NCBI RefSeq assembly: GCF_900167445.1
Contig: NZ_FUZT01000006.1
Coordinates: 293,556 to 357,555, forward strand
Length of the DNA: 64,000 bases
Direction of reading: 5' to 3'
From: Maledivibacter halophilus
GTDB lineage: Bacteria > Bacillota > Clostridia > Peptostreptococcales > Caminicellaceae
Position numbers and translations under genes: made by a program. Below the pieces are notes generated by a model. The model was given only the letters and a program-made list of their open reading frames with translations, was not told where the DNA came from and made no database searches. Below are positions 55,540 through 64,000 of the stretch, one piece after another. Positions within the stretch are counted from its first letter, which is position 1; every line of letters starts with the position of its first letter.

Positions 55540-56799
55540 TTAAGGATTTGGCATAGACAGCTTTTTAGTTATTTCAGTTGCCAAATTGCTATCTAAATTA
55601 GTTAAAATAGCTGCTAGCTTTCTTTCATTAAACTTGCTTAAAATTGATAGAGCTATATCTTCATCACTTATTGTAATAGTTTCGCCGTTATTTAATGGAT
55701 AATTTTCCCTCCCACTACTAATTCTTATCATCCTCTTTATAAGTTCTGCTATTTGTCCATCGCTCATTTTTTCATAGATGGATGTTAGTTCTGCAACATT
55801 TTTATCAAAATCTCTATAGACCTTATATGCCTTTAAAAGATCATTAGTCAATAAATCTTCACCACTGGATAATATTTCTCTTTCCTTGATTACATTAACC
55901 AGCTCATGGATAAGCTCTTCATCATTTATTTTAGATAATACTTGGGCAGCCTTTTTCAGGCCAATATTTTTATAAATTACCGCCAAGTCATCAATCGAAT
56001 ATGTTTCAGTATTGCCAATAACCCCCACCAGCTCTTCGGGATTTTCAGTAGAATATATTTCAGCAGTATTTTTAAGATTTGCTTCTTTATCCTTCATTGT
56101 ACTTAATAAAACCCTTATAGAATTTTTCTTCTCATCAAAGGCAAAATTATTAATAATATTATCCCTTTTATTTTCATCAATATATTGCAATAGATAGGCA
56201 GCATTTTCATCATTTATATTTTGAAATACATCAGCCAGTTCAGAATATGTCATCTCATTATTTTCAATGGCAGATTCTACTTCATCCATGACTGTAATAG
56301 GAGATATACTTTCATAATACTTTGCCTTATCCATTGTTTCTTTCTCTTTTTCCTGTTCTATCTGGTCAACAGTTCGTAAGAGAATATCTTTCTTTATTAA
56401 ATTTTTTCTTATTTCATCTATAATAGTTTTTGCTTTATCGGGTTTAAGTCTTAACATCAATTTTATAATATCATTATAAAGAACTTCATCTTCATTTTTT
56501 ATTAATGTAAGCTTGTCTATAGCTCTACTATTATCGATTTCAACTAAGTATTGTGCTATCGATATTTTTTGCTTATCTATTTCTCCCTTTGTAGGATATG
56601 TTCTAAAATGCTCTCCTAAGGGTCCAGGTAATGTTATTAAAACTTTATTTGCTTCCATCCTTACGTTGTCATTTGTATAATATATGATTCCAAATATTAA
56701 TAGGGGTGTAATAATAAACACCATAAATACAACTAATAGTATTTTGCCAATTCCTAATCCCTTTTCTGTTTTTTCTGTTTTTTTTGTTTTATCTGCCAT
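55540..56799 (-). CDS. YlxF/MotE-like membrane protein with MgtE_N-like repeats
   Basis: A 419-residue protein with one amino-terminal membrane helix (about 20 to 42) and a long helical periplasmic-type region whose segments recall the MgtE N-terminal domain, for example SELADVFQNINDENAAYLLQ and DLAVIYKNIGLKKAAQVLSK. B. subtilis ylxF lies in this same place between fliJ and fliK. A role in stator or export structure is inferred from position only. Longer than YlxF. ATG 56799 follows AGGTGAT and overlaps the fliJ stop. Confidence 0.72.
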   Translation of the reverse strand: MADKTKKTEKTEKGLGIGKILLVVFMVFIITPLLIFGIIYYTNDNVRMEANKVLITLPGPLGEHFRTYPTKGEIDKQKISIAQYLVEIDNSRAIDKLTLIKNEDEVLYNDIIKLMLRLKPDKAKTIIDEIRKNLIKKDILLRTVDQIEQEKEKETMDKAKYYESISPITVMDEVESAIENNEMTYSELADVFQNINDENAAYLLQYIDENKRDNIINNFAFDEKKNSIRVLLSTMKDKEANLKNTAEIYSTENPEELVGVIGNTETYSIDDLAVIYKNIGLKKAAQVLSKINDEELIHELVNVIKEREILSSGEDLLTNDLLKAYKVYRDFDKNVAELTSIYEKMSDGQIAELIKRMIRISSGRENYPLNNGETITISDEDIALSILSKFNERKLAAILTNLDSNLATEITKKLSMPNP

Positions 56800-56804
56800 A
56801 ATAA

Positions 56805-57251
56805 TCACCTATGTTGTAAGCTGTTTTTGTATGAAACTAACCCATCAACCTTTCTTTCTTCCATTTTCTTTAAAGACACATTAAACTCCTCAAGCTTTTT
56901 TTCTTTCAGCTTTTCCATTATTCTTTTTTCCTTTGATATTTCAATCAATTTATTCCTTACAGTATTAATTTCTTTCTCTCTTTCATATATAATATCATTT
57001 TGTAGATCTATTTTAATATTTAAATCCTTTCTATAACCTTCAATATGTCTTAAAACCATAAGTTTACAGCCATTTGAAGTCCTATCCTTAATAAGATTTG
57101 AATATTCAGCATCCTTTGAAACCAATGATTCCAATTTGTTTTTTTCTTTATTTAAAAGATTATAGGCTTGACTTAAATGATTTTTTACACTGTCTTGCTT
57201 CTTTTCAAGTAATTCAAGCATACTTTCATATCTAAATTTAAAATTATTCAT
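56805..57251 (-). CDS. fliJ: Flagellar export chaperone FliJ
   Basis: Coiled-coil stalk protein of the FliI ATPase ring, 148 aa. It opens with NNFKFRYESMLELLEKKQDS, the usual FliJ amino end, and is almost wholly charged helix. ATG 57251 follows AAGGTGG; an upstream GTG overlaps that site. It lies between fliI and the YlxF-like gene. Confidence 0.9.
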   Translation of the reverse strand: MNNFKFRYESMLELLEKKQDSVKNHLSQAYNLLNKEKNKLESLVSKDAEYSNLIKDRTSNGCKLMVLRHIEGYRKDLNIKIDLQNDIIYEREKEINTVRNKLIEISKEKRIMEKLKEKKLEEFNVSLKKMEERKVDGLVSYKNSLQHR

Positions 57252-57313
57252 TAAAACCACCTTCTATAGAAGTAATTTTTAAACTTTATATCTAAGCTTT
57301 CTTTTACCCTAAT

Positions 57314-58624
57314 CTATATTTCCGTAATCCTTTTTAAGGTGTTTAATGTATCTTCAAAATTTACTTTTTCATTTACGTCCTGCCTTAACAGCTGATTAAA
57401 TATATCTATTTTATCAATTGCAATATCAATTTTTTTATTACTTCCTTTAGAATAGGCACCAATATTAATTAAATCTTCTGCTTCCTTATATACAGACAAA
57501 TACTCTCTAAATACTCTAGAAGCCCTTATATGATCATCGCTTACTATATTAGGCATAACTCTACTTATGCTTTGTAAAATATCAATCGCCGGATAATGTC
57601 CTTTACTTGCTAATTTTCTAGATAAGAAAATATGTCCATCTAAAATACCTCTTACAGCATCGGTTATAGGTTCATTTAAATCATCGCCATCTACTAAAAC
57701 TGTATATAATGCTGTAATTGACCCTTTTTCTGAATTACCTGCCCTTTCCAATAATTTAGGTAAAAGGGCAAATACCGATGGAGTATATCCTCTAGTAACA
57801 GGTGGTTCTCCTACTGCCAGTCCAACTTCACGCTGTGCCATAGAAAATCTTGTAAGGGAATCCATCATAAGCATAACATTTTTCCCCAGATCCCTAAAAT
57901 ATTCAGCTACAGCAGTGGCTATATAAGCAGCCTTTGTTCTAACTAATGCCGGCTTGTCTGAAGTGGCCACAATTAATACAGATCTTTTCAAGCCTTCTTC
58001 CTGAAGATCATTCTCTATGAACTCCCTTACTTCTCTTCCACGCTCTCCTATTAACGCAATAACATTTACATCTGCTTTAGTGTTTTTTGCAACCATACCC
58101 ATTAGTGTACTTTTTCCTACTCCACTACCTGCAAAAATTCCCATTCTTTGTCCATTTCCACAGGTTAAAATACCATCAATAGCCTTTATACCTAAAGGCA
58201 GAGGCTTCGATACTTTATTCCTCATTAAGGGGTTAGGAGGAGCATTGTCAACGGGATACTTTTTTTTAGAGGTTATAGCTCCTTTCCCATCAATAGGTTT
58301 GCCTAAACCATCAATTATTCTCCCCAGCAAATGGGTCCCTACATTTACTTGCAGTGAATGGCCAGTTGCAACCACCTTACTGCCCGGGCCAATGCCATTC
58401 ATATCTCCCAATGGCATTAATATTACTATTTCATTTCTAAATCCAACCACCTCTGATTTGATTGGAACTCCACCCTTTAAAGGATGTATATAACATACCT
58501 CTCCTATCTCTACAGCAGGTCCCAGAGATTCAATAGTAAGTCCAACTAATTTTGAAACCTTCCCGCTATATTTAATAAAATTGCTATTTTCCAGAGCATT
58601 GAAATATTTTTTCATAAAAGACAT
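57314..58624 (-). CDS. fliI: Flagellum-specific ATPase FliI
   Basis: Hexameric ATPase energising flagellar export, 436 aa, related to F1 beta. Walker A GIFAGSGVGKSTLMGM near 160, GERGREVREF, and MMDSLTRFSMAQREV for Walker B are present. The ribosome site is weak (GAGTGAT), which fits translation coupled to fliH, ending five bases upstream. Confidence 0.97.
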   Translation of the reverse strand: MSFMKKYFNALENSNFIKYSGKVSKLVGLTIESLGPAVEIGEVCYIHPLKGGVPIKSEVVGFRNEIVILMPLGDMNGIGPGSKVVATGHSLQVNVGTHLLGRIIDGLGKPIDGKGAITSKKKYPVDNAPPNPLMRNKVSKPLPLGIKAIDGILTCGNGQRMGIFAGSGVGKSTLMGMVAKNTKADVNVIALIGERGREVREFIENDLQEEGLKRSVLIVATSDKPALVRTKAAYIATAVAEYFRDLGKNVMLMMDSLTRFSMAQREVGLAVGEPPVTRGYTPSVFALLPKLLERAGNSEKGSITALYTVLVDGDDLNEPITDAVRGILDGHIFLSRKLASKGHYPAIDILQSISRVMPNIVSDDHIRASRVFREYLSVYKEAEDLINIGAYSKGSNKKIDIAIDKIDIFNQLLRQDVNEKVNFEDTLNTLKRITEI

Positions 58625-58628
58625 ACTA

Positions 58629-59384
58629 TCACTCGTTTCTTAATAGTTCTTCAAACATTTCTTTGACTTCATTAAATTGGACCCAAACACTGCTATCAAC
58701 GCTACCAGATGGAGTATCTATAATACAGCTCCCTTTTTTTAAAGCTTTATCCTGTTTAATTATAATATCATTTATGTTTTGACTTAAAACCAATATTTTA
58801 TCCTTAGAGCTGCTGGCAAAATCATAATCTTCTGGACTCACCCTTAAAACTAAATCTTCAGTAAAAGCGCATTTCTCCAACCCCGCATGAATCAGGTTAA
58901 AAACAATATCATTTTCTTCTACCTTTCGATTCAATATTTTCTCAATAGCGGAAATAGTTAAGTTAACTACCTCTTCCTCCAAACCTTCTATCAATGATTT
59001 CATCTTTGCTTCAGATTGCCTTTTTAATTCTAAGGCTTCTTGAATTATACTATCTGCCGAAGCCCTTCCTTCTTCAAAACCTTTTAATTTTCCCTCATTA
59101 AAACCTTCTTCATAGGCAGATTCCATTATTTTCTTAGACTTTTCATAGGCCTCTGAGATAATTTTATCCGCTTCATCATTGGCATTATTTATTGTTTCTT
59201 CATATAACTTATCCATTTCTTCCTTTTGTTTTGCTTTTAAAATTTCCTCTTCTTTTTCTTTCTCCTTTTCCATTAATTCTTTTTCCACTTTTTCATCAGA
59301 TGGTTTTTTAAAAGGAGTATCAATTGGCAGCTTATATTTGTTTTTATCAAGAATTATCTGTGAAGACTTTAGAACTCTAGACAA
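58629..59384 (-). CDS. fliH: Flagellar assembly protein FliH
   Basis: Regulator that links the FliI ATPase to the C-ring, 251 aa. A long charged helix (30 to 130) contains a GxxxG run, EGFNEGKLKGFEEGRASAD, typical of FliH. The carboxy domain (140 to 250) resembles the V-type ATPase E subunit. TTG start at 59384 overlaps the fliG stop, with GGAGGAGATG as ribosome site. Confidence 0.93.
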   Translation of the reverse strand: MSRVLKSSQIILDKNKYKLPIDTPFKKPSDEKVEKELMEKEKEKEEEILKAKQKEEMDKLYEETINNANDEADKIISEAYEKSKKIMESAYEEGFNEGKLKGFEEGRASADSIIQEALELKRQSEAKMKSLIEGLEEEVVNLTISAIEKILNRKVEENDIVFNLIHAGLEKCAFTEDLVLRVSPEDYDFASSSKDKILVLSQNINDIIIKQDKALKKGSCIIDTPSGSVDSSVWVQFNEVKEMFEELLRNE

Positions 59385-60387
59385 TTATTTCATCTCCTCC
59401 TCCTCTTGCCAGTATTATTTCTCCAGCTTCTTCTAGCTTCCTAATAATATTAACAATTTTCTGTTGAGCTTCTTCAACATCACGGAGCCTAATTGGTCCC
59501 ATGAATTCCATATCTTCTTTTATCATCTCGGCCATCCTCTTGGACATATTGGCAAAAATCATATCCTTAACTTCTTGAGTTGAACCCTTTAAAGCAACTG
59601 CCAAATCATTATTTTCAACCTCTCTAATAAATCTTTGAACTGATACACTATCGAGAGTAATGATATCTTCAAATACAAACATTCTCTTTTTAATATCTTC
59701 TGCAAGTTCAGCATCCTGTATCTCTAGAGTTTCCATTATAAATTTCTCCGTACCTCTGTCAACAGAGTTCAATATATCAACTATTGTTTGAACACCACCG
59801 GTTGTAGTGTAATCCTGAGTTACCATAGATGATAATTTTCGTTCTAAAATATATTCAACCTCTTTAATAATTTCTGGTGATGTCCTATCCATTGTAGCTA
59901 TTCTTTGGGCAACATCAGCCTGCTTTTCCTGTGGAAGTGCCGAAAGAATTTGAGCTGATTGACCAGGCCCTAAATAGGATAAAATTAAAGCTATTGTCTG
60001 AGGATGCTCATTTTGAATAAAGTTTAACAATTGGCTGGCATCAGCCTTTCTAACAAAATCAAAGGGTCTAACCTGTAGAGAGGCTGTAAGCTTATTAATT
60101 ATCTCTAGAGCTTTATTGGATCCCATAGCTTTTTCAAGGACTTCTTTTGCATAATTTATACCACCTTCAGAGATATAGTTTTGTGCTAAACATACTTGAT
60201 AAAACTCCTCTAAAACTTCATCTTTTTCTTCACTGGGTATCTTACGCATATTTGCTATCTCAAGGGTAAGCTCTTCTATTTCATCATCCTGTAAATGTTT
60301 AAATATTTTTGCAGATTTATCAGGACCTAAAGAAATCAATAAAACTGCTGCTTTTTCACGTCCTGTTAACCCTGTTTTTCTTACCAT
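59377..60387 (-). CDS. fliG: Flagellar motor switch protein FliG
   Basis: Rotor protein that meets the MotA stator, 336 aa. N domain contacts FliF (GREKAAVLLISLGPDKSAKI), the middle domain has the EHPQ motif in NEHPQTIALILSYL near 125, and the carboxy domain carries the charged torque helix near 280. Start at ATG 60387 after AGGAGTGTTATC; a longer frame includes this site. Confidence 0.96.
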   Translation of the reverse strand: MVRKTGLTGREKAAVLLISLGPDKSAKIFKHLQDDEIEELTLEIANMRKIPSEEKDEVLEEFYQVCLAQNYISEGGINYAKEVLEKAMGSNKALEIINKLTASLQVRPFDFVRKADASQLLNFIQNEHPQTIALILSYLGPGQSAQILSALPQEKQADVAQRIATMDRTSPEIIKEVEYILERKLSSMVTQDYTTTGGVQTIVDILNSVDRGTEKFIMETLEIQDAELAEDIKKRMFVFEDIITLDSVSVQRFIREVENNDLAVALKGSTQEVKDMIFANMSKRMAEMIKEDMEFMGPIRLRDVEEAQQKIVNIIRKLEEAGEIILARGGGDEIIV

Positions 60388-60397
60388 GATAACACTC

Positions 60398-61951
60398 CTA
60401 ATCTTCATTTAGCCAAGTTCTAAGTAGTTGTGCAACTGCTTCAGGTTTCTTATCAACAAATTTCTCAATCTGATATTTATAGCTTGATTTATCATTAAGA
60501 TCTAGATCTATTTCTTCAATATCTTCATCCTCAAGGTCAGTTGGCTCATCAAGTATTTCGCTAACCTCATTCTTTCTCCTTCTAATTCTAACTATGGCAA
60601 ATATTGAACCAATAATTAGTAATAAAGCTATAATTCCAATACTTAAAAACGGTATATTACTTGCAAGACCCAAGCTGTCTTCACTACTTATGGCCATTAA
60701 ATTCTCTTGACCTGAATCACTAAAATCACGGGCCATTACTTCTACCATTTTTGTTTCCAATCCAGCGGCAGCTGATACTAGCTTTATAAGTCTTTCTTTA
60801 TGCTCATCAGTCATCTCACCGTTTTCAAGATTTTTTTTATTTAAAATTATTGCAACCGTTATATCTTTAACATTCCCTGTTTCTTTAACAATGTTTTTTC
60901 TTATTTCATTAAGCTCGTAATTGACGCTTCTATTTTCCTTTGTGTATGTAGTATCACTGGAGTCAATTTCGTTATACTGAGTTATTACATCGGAGTTGGA
61001 ATCAGTACCCGGCGGACCACCTCTATTACCATTCACCACTTCTTCCTTTAATTCCTCCATACTTATTATTAAGCCACTTGTCTCCCCTTCAACAGGAGGT
61101 GAAAATTCCTTTATATCAGTAATTTCTTTATCAAAATCAAGATCTACATTTACCATTATATCGACATTATCCGCCCCATATATTTTAGCTAGAAACTTTT
61201 TCAAATTCTCTTCTAATCTATTAGTAATCTCCTTTTTCATATCCATTTTCGTATTTAATGAATAGCTGTCACCATCTGAAGTCTCTTCGTTTAGCATTTT
61301 ACCGCTATTATCATGTATAGAAACATGATCTAATTCTAACCCCTCTACAGCATTGGCAACCAAAGTAACGATTCCATTAACCTGCTGATCAGATAATTTA
61401 AAACCTGACCTTAGAGTTAATAAGACCGATGCCTTTGACGGTTTAATATCTTCTGTTAAAAAATTGGAGCTATCAGGTACTGTAAGTAGTACTGTAGCTT
61501 TATCAATACCATTTATTTCTTCTATTGTTTCAGCCAGTTGAGTCATTTTAGCCTGCAAATATTTCTTTCTCTTATCTTCATTGGTCATTGTCAGGGTATT
61601 ACTATTAAAGGCGTCCTCCCAAGTAATACCTTTTTGAGGGAATCCTTCTATAGCTAAATTCATTCTAGCCTTATTAATATCTTCCTTTGGCACCGAAATA
61701 GAAGTTCCACCATTTTCAGATTCATAAGGAATATTCATTTCTTCTAGTTTTTGTGTGATTTTTCCAGATTCTTCTAGACTTAAACCGCTATATAAAGTAG
61801 TATATTTAGGCTTTGATATGTAAAAAATTGATAGCGCTATAGCTAGCACTAGAAAAAGACTACCAAAACCAATTAATATTTTTTGCTTTTTACCTAGGGA
61901 CTGGAAATATTCATTGAGTTGATTTCGTATGTTTGCTATTGAATCCCCCAT
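60398..61951 (-). CDS. fliF: Flagellar MS-ring protein FliF
   Basis: Ring on which the basal body is built, 517 aa. Membrane helix near 25 to 45, the YscJ-like ring-building domain (YTTLYSGLSLEESGKITQKL), a second ring domain and insertion, a second membrane helix near 430 to 450, and a carboxy-terminal FliG-binding tail. GGAGGATAGGA precedes the ATG. Confidence 0.96.
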   Translation of the reverse strand: MGDSIANIRNQLNEYFQSLGKKQKILIGFGSLFLVLAIALSIFYISKPKYTTLYSGLSLEESGKITQKLEEMNIPYESENGGTSISVPKEDINKARMNLAIEGFPQKGITWEDAFNSNTLTMTNEDKRKKYLQAKMTQLAETIEEINGIDKATVLLTVPDSSNFLTEDIKPSKASVLLTLRSGFKLSDQQVNGIVTLVANAVEGLELDHVSIHDNSGKMLNEETSDGDSYSLNTKMDMKKEITNRLEENLKKFLAKIYGADNVDIMVNVDLDFDKEITDIKEFSPPVEGETSGLIISMEELKEEVVNGNRGGPPGTDSNSDVITQYNEIDSSDTTYTKENRSVNYELNEIRKNIVKETGNVKDITVAIILNKKNLENGEMTDEHKERLIKLVSAAAGLETKMVEVMARDFSDSGQENLMAISSEDSLGLASNIPFLSIGIIALLLIIGSIFAIVRIRRRKNEVSEILDEPTDLEDEDIEEIDLDLNDKSSYKYQIEKFVDKKPEAVAQLLRTWLNED

Positions 61952-62000
61952 TCCTATCCTCCATTCATTGCTATAAAAATATTTTCTTTGTATAGTTCAT

Positions 62001-62080
62001 ATAGTAAAATTAAATTTATACATGTACAAATACTCAAAATTTTGGGTAGCTTTGAGGATGTACAAATTAAAGTTCTTATT
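62001..62080. repeat. Palindromic intergenic element, copy D
   Basis: ATAGTAAAATTAAATTTATA is mirrored by GATGTACAAATTAAAG and the following bases. Aligned with 2693 to 2771 it matches closely at both ends and in the central stem. It lies in the 196-base gap between fliE and fliF, the longest gap in the basal-body genes. Confidence 0.5.
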
Positions 62081-62147
62081 TGAATGTTTATTTTCAAATT
62101 TATTAACCCGTAAAATTGCTTATTTCTATTAAAAGTAAATTTTAAAA

Positions 62148-62438
62148 TTATACCTGCATTCTCATTATTTCTTTATAGGCATCCATAACTTTATTTTTAA
62201 TTTCAATTCCAAACTGCAGTGCTATTTCTGCCTTCTGAGAAGCAATCATCACTTCGTGTACATTATCTACTTCTCCAGCAACTAATTTTATACCTAATTC
62301 ATTTGCATCGCTTTCATATGTATTTAATTTTTCTATAGAATCTAGTAAGAATTCCTTAAAATTACCATTTCCTACTTTTTCTTTTTCATAAAAATTAGTA
62401 TTTAATAGTTTAGGATTCTCAATATTAGCTATTTTCAT
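62148..62438 (-). CDS. fliE: Flagellar basal-body protein FliE
   Basis: Connects MS ring and rod, 96 aa. FKEFLLDSIEKLNTYESDAN and DNVHEVMIASQKAEIALQFG are the family blocks, and the usual ending KVMDAYKEIMRMQV is complete. AGGAGGAAAAAG precedes the ATG. Confidence 0.96.
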   Translation of the reverse strand: MKIANIENPKLLNTNFYEKEKVGNGNFKEFLLDSIEKLNTYESDANELGIKLVAGEVDNVHEVMIASQKAEIALQFGIEIKNKVMDAYKEIMRMQV

Positions 62439-62471
62439 CTTTTTCCTCCTATATCCTATAAGTATTAAAAT

Positions 62472-62912
62472 CTACCTACCTATTTCTAGAGCCTTTAAAG
62501 CCATGCTTTTACTATTATTCAATGCAGCAATATTAGCTTCATAGGCTCTAGAAGCAGAAATTAAATTAACCATTTCAGTCACAATATCTACATTTGGCAT
62601 TAAAATATATCCCTTTTCATCTGCTTCGGGGTGGCCGGGATTATAGACCCGTTTGAAGGGGGATTCATCATCTTTTATAGCTATAACTTCAACACCATTT
62701 CCTAACTCATAATTGTTTTTGGCATCACTTAGAAAATCAGAAAAAGATTTGTTGTCTTTCTCCTTATAGATAGGAACTTGTCTCCTATAGGGCATTCCAC
62801 TACTTGTTCTAGTAGTATTTACATTGGCGATATTCTTTGATATTATATCCATTCTTAATCTTTCTGCAGTTAAGCCTGTGGCACTTGTATTTATAGAATT
62901 CAGAAAACCCAT
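62472..62912 (-). CDS. flgC: Flagellar proximal rod protein FlgC
   Basis: Proximal rod subunit, 146 aa. The amino end LNSINTSATGLTAERLRMDI with ISKNIANVNTTRT and the carboxy end PNVDIVTEMVNLISASRAYE are the rod signatures. The start shares one base with the flgB stop (TAATG). GAGGAGGTAA precedes it. Confidence 0.97.
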   Translation of the reverse strand: MGFLNSINTSATGLTAERLRMDIISKNIANVNTTRTSSGMPYRRQVPIYKEKDNKSFSDFLSDAKNNYELGNGVEVIAIKDDESPFKRVYNPGHPEADEKGYILMPNVDIVTEMVNLISASRAYEANIAALNNSKSMALKALEIGR

Positions 62913-63313
62913 TATTTACCTCCTCTAATAGACATTTTTATTCTGCTTAGATATCCAGATAACTGTCTTGTCAATGCATTAAATTTTATATAGTTTTTAG
63001 ATAGCTCAGCCATTTCAACATCGATATTCACATTATTTTTATCCTTCCTAAAACTGGTTCCTAGCTCCCGAGTTATTTCAGGCTGTAGAGAATTTAAATT
63101 GTTGTTTGAAAAATGCTTATTCCTTGTAGTTTTTAGTTTTATATGATTCTCATCAATATAATCCTTTAGTATCGATTCAAATTTAACATCCTGTCGTTTA
63201 TATCCAGGAGTATTTTGGTTTGCAAGATTGTTAGAAATTGCATCATGCTTCAGCCATGATGCGTTTAGTGATTTTTGATAGATTTCAATATTACTGTTTA
63301 ATCTATTAACCAT
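62912..63313 (-). CDS. flgB: Flagellar proximal rod protein FlgB
   Basis: First gene of the motility operon, 133 aa proximal rod subunit. LNASWLKHDAISNNLANQNT followed by PGYKRQDVKFE, and the end VDVEMAELSKNYIKFN-type block (here VNIDVEMAELSKNYIKFNAL) define it. Start at ATG 63313 after GGAGGTCTACGAT; the 11 codons upstream include that site. Confidence 0.95.
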   Translation of the reverse strand: MVNRLNSNIEIYQKSLNASWLKHDAISNNLANQNTPGYKRQDVKFESILKDYIDENHIKLKTTRNKHFSNNNLNSLQPEITRELGTSFRKDKNNVNIDVEMAELSKNYIKFNALTRQLSGYLSRIKMSIRGGK

Positions 63314-63683
63314 ATCGTAGACCTCCAAAATTATTAACAATATCATATGTCATTATTCTACATATATCGCAAAATACCTTCAATATTTTGCTATAAATTT
63401 ATTTTCCATATATACCATTTTACATTATTTACAATAAAATGTTAATTACTTTTACCGCTTTTTCTCTTTATAGTACCTAAAGCCTATAAAAAGAAAAATG
63501 AAATTTGTCGATTCATGAGCTATAAGTATTATTCTCGTAATTTATACCCTTATTAAATACCCTGAATAAAATTATATACACTAAAATATTATACATTTTA
63601 AACATTGTATTAATATTGATTCTTTTTCATATTAACATATTAATTTTATACCACCAATACCATATTATGGTGATTTCGCCCCT
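63314..63683 (-). promoter_or_regulatory. Upstream region of the motility operon
   Basis: This 370-base stretch has no gene. It holds a promoter candidate (63417 to 63445), a small hairpin CAAAATA / TATTTTG at 63369 to 63389, and TTTGTCGATT at 63503 to 63512, which resembles a Spo0A box in 8 of 10 positions. The rest is A/T-rich without visible structure. No SigD-type promoter was recognised. Confidence 0.4.
63417..63445 (-). promoter_or_regulatory. SigA-type promoter candidate for flgB operon
   Basis: TTAACA, 17 bases, TAAAAT on the minus strand, about 100 bases before the flgB start codon. Five of six matches in each box. Confidence 0.5.
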
Positions 63684-63734
63684 ATCGAGTAGCTAGAAAA
63701 TAGGATAATTAATCCTATTTTCTTTGCTCTCACA

Positions 63735-63765
63735 GAACCGGACTTACGTTTGCCGTATCCGGCTC
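63735..63765 (-). ncRNA. Group II intron domain V
   Basis: A 31-nt hairpin: GAGCCGGA pairs with TCCGGTTC, a two-base AG bulge, then TACG pairs with CGTA around GCAAA. The catalytic AGC triad is at bases 2 to 4. The TGTGAGAG that usually follows domain V is present. Confidence 0.9.
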
Positions 63766-63782
63766 CTGAAATTTCTCGTAAA

Positions 63783-64000
63783 CTAATAATAGTTCGACAA
63801 CAATCCAACTTCGTATTTTGTTAAATCAATGAGTCCAAGTTCTTCAAACAGTTTGTTGGGAAGTAGCATGTGTATGATGTGAACATTTGAATTTTTCCAC
63901 TTTGTAACTGCCATCTTCTCCCCACTGCCTTTGATTCCTTGTTTTCTCATTTCTTTATGCATTGCCTTATATGTTTTCCATTGCTTCATCTTTATCATTC
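63783..64000 (-). CDS. ltrA: Group II intron reverse transcriptase/maturase, C-terminal end
   Basis: The last 72 or so codons of the intron-encoded protein, open to the window edge; the ATG near 63998 is internal. QWKTYKAMHKEMRKQGIK and then WKNSNVHIIHMLLPNKLFEE correspond to the end of the group II maturase family. No HNH endonuclease domain follows. Its stop lies 17 bases before domain V, the normal arrangement for a domain IV open frame. Confidence 0.75.
   Translation of the reverse strand, partial: MIKMKQWKTYKAMHKEMRKQGIKGSGEKMAVTKWKNSNVHIIHMLLPNKLFEELGLIDLTKYEVGLLSNYY

Larger units (their letters stand above)
63684..64000 (-). mobile_element. Group II intron, 3' end
   Basis: The maturase tail is followed by domain V and then a domain VI-like hairpin (GAAAATAGGAT / ATCCTATTTTC at 63695 to 63722). 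The probable 3' splice end is CTACTCGAT near 63684. Orientation is the same as the genes. The 5' part and the rest of the reverse transcriptase lie outside the window, so whether the element is whole is unknown. Confidence 0.8.

Noticed and set aside
63314..63683. SigD-type promoter upstream of flgB
   Set aside because: No TAAA followed at about 15 bases by a GCCGATAT-like box was found.
1..64000. CRISPR array, tRNA, rRNA or complete insertion sequence
   Set aside because: No regularly spaced direct repeats, no cloverleaf with TTCRANY, no rRNA blocks and no intact transposase were seen on either strand.

Overview
The window is AT-rich DNA from a low-GC Gram-positive bacterium. All 64 recognisable genes lie on the minus strand, so transcription runs from high to low coordinates. 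Gene order follows the Bacillus subtilis chromosome arm from flgB through rpsB, infB and pnp to spoIIIE. It contains a FliY, CheC/CheD and SigD type motility system, a Gram-positive PolC, and several genes tied to endospore biology (tepA, mlpA, ymxH, a ylxY-type deacetylase). I read it as a spore-forming, peritrichously flagellated member of the Clostridia. Tissierellales-like is a guess from the protein sequences, not a demonstrated assignment.

Layout in the direction of transcription. (1) 64000 to 63684: the 3' end of a group II intron, with the tail of its reverse transcriptase/maturase and a clear domain V. (2) 63313 to 30294: a 33 kb flagellar and chemotaxis super-operon. It runs flgB-flgC-fliE-fliF-fliG-fliH-fliI-fliJ-ylxF-like-fliK-flgD-(TIGR02530 gene)-flgE-flbD-motA-motB-fliL-fliM-fliY-cheY-fliO-fliP-fliQ-fliR-flhB-flhA-flhF-flhG-PilZ gene-cheB-cheA-cheW-cheC-cheD-sigD-fapA-like-small gene-swrB-like. 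Many ends overlap, which suggests translational coupling. (3) 30023 to 21652: rpsB-tsf-pyrH-frr-small PASTA gene-uppS-cdsA-dxr-rseP-ispG, covering translation, UMP kinase, DXP isoprenoid synthesis and lipid carriers. (4) 21545 to 17271: polC. (5) 17090 to 12217: rimP-nusA-ylxR-ylxQ-infB-rbfA, from a good SigA-type promoter just after polC. (6) nrnA-truB-ribF, then rpsO and pnp. (7) 6578 to 1: polysaccharide deacetylase, mlpA, ymxH, dapG, tepA and the 5' part of ftsK/spoIIIE, which is cut by the window edge.

The most unusual items are these. FlgD carries two tandem FliK C-terminal (Flg_hook) domains ahead of its hook-cap scaffold domain, and the neighbouring FliK carries a third copy. A 29-nt sequence occurs twice, 32 kb apart, matching at 27 of 29 positions: once in a stem-plus-terminator leader that blocks the way into tepA, and once just upstream of cheW. 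A 176-bp imperfect palindrome precedes uppS, and a family of small palindromic intergenic elements has ends resembling TATAGTRAAA. No CRISPR array, tRNA, rRNA or complete insertion sequence was seen.
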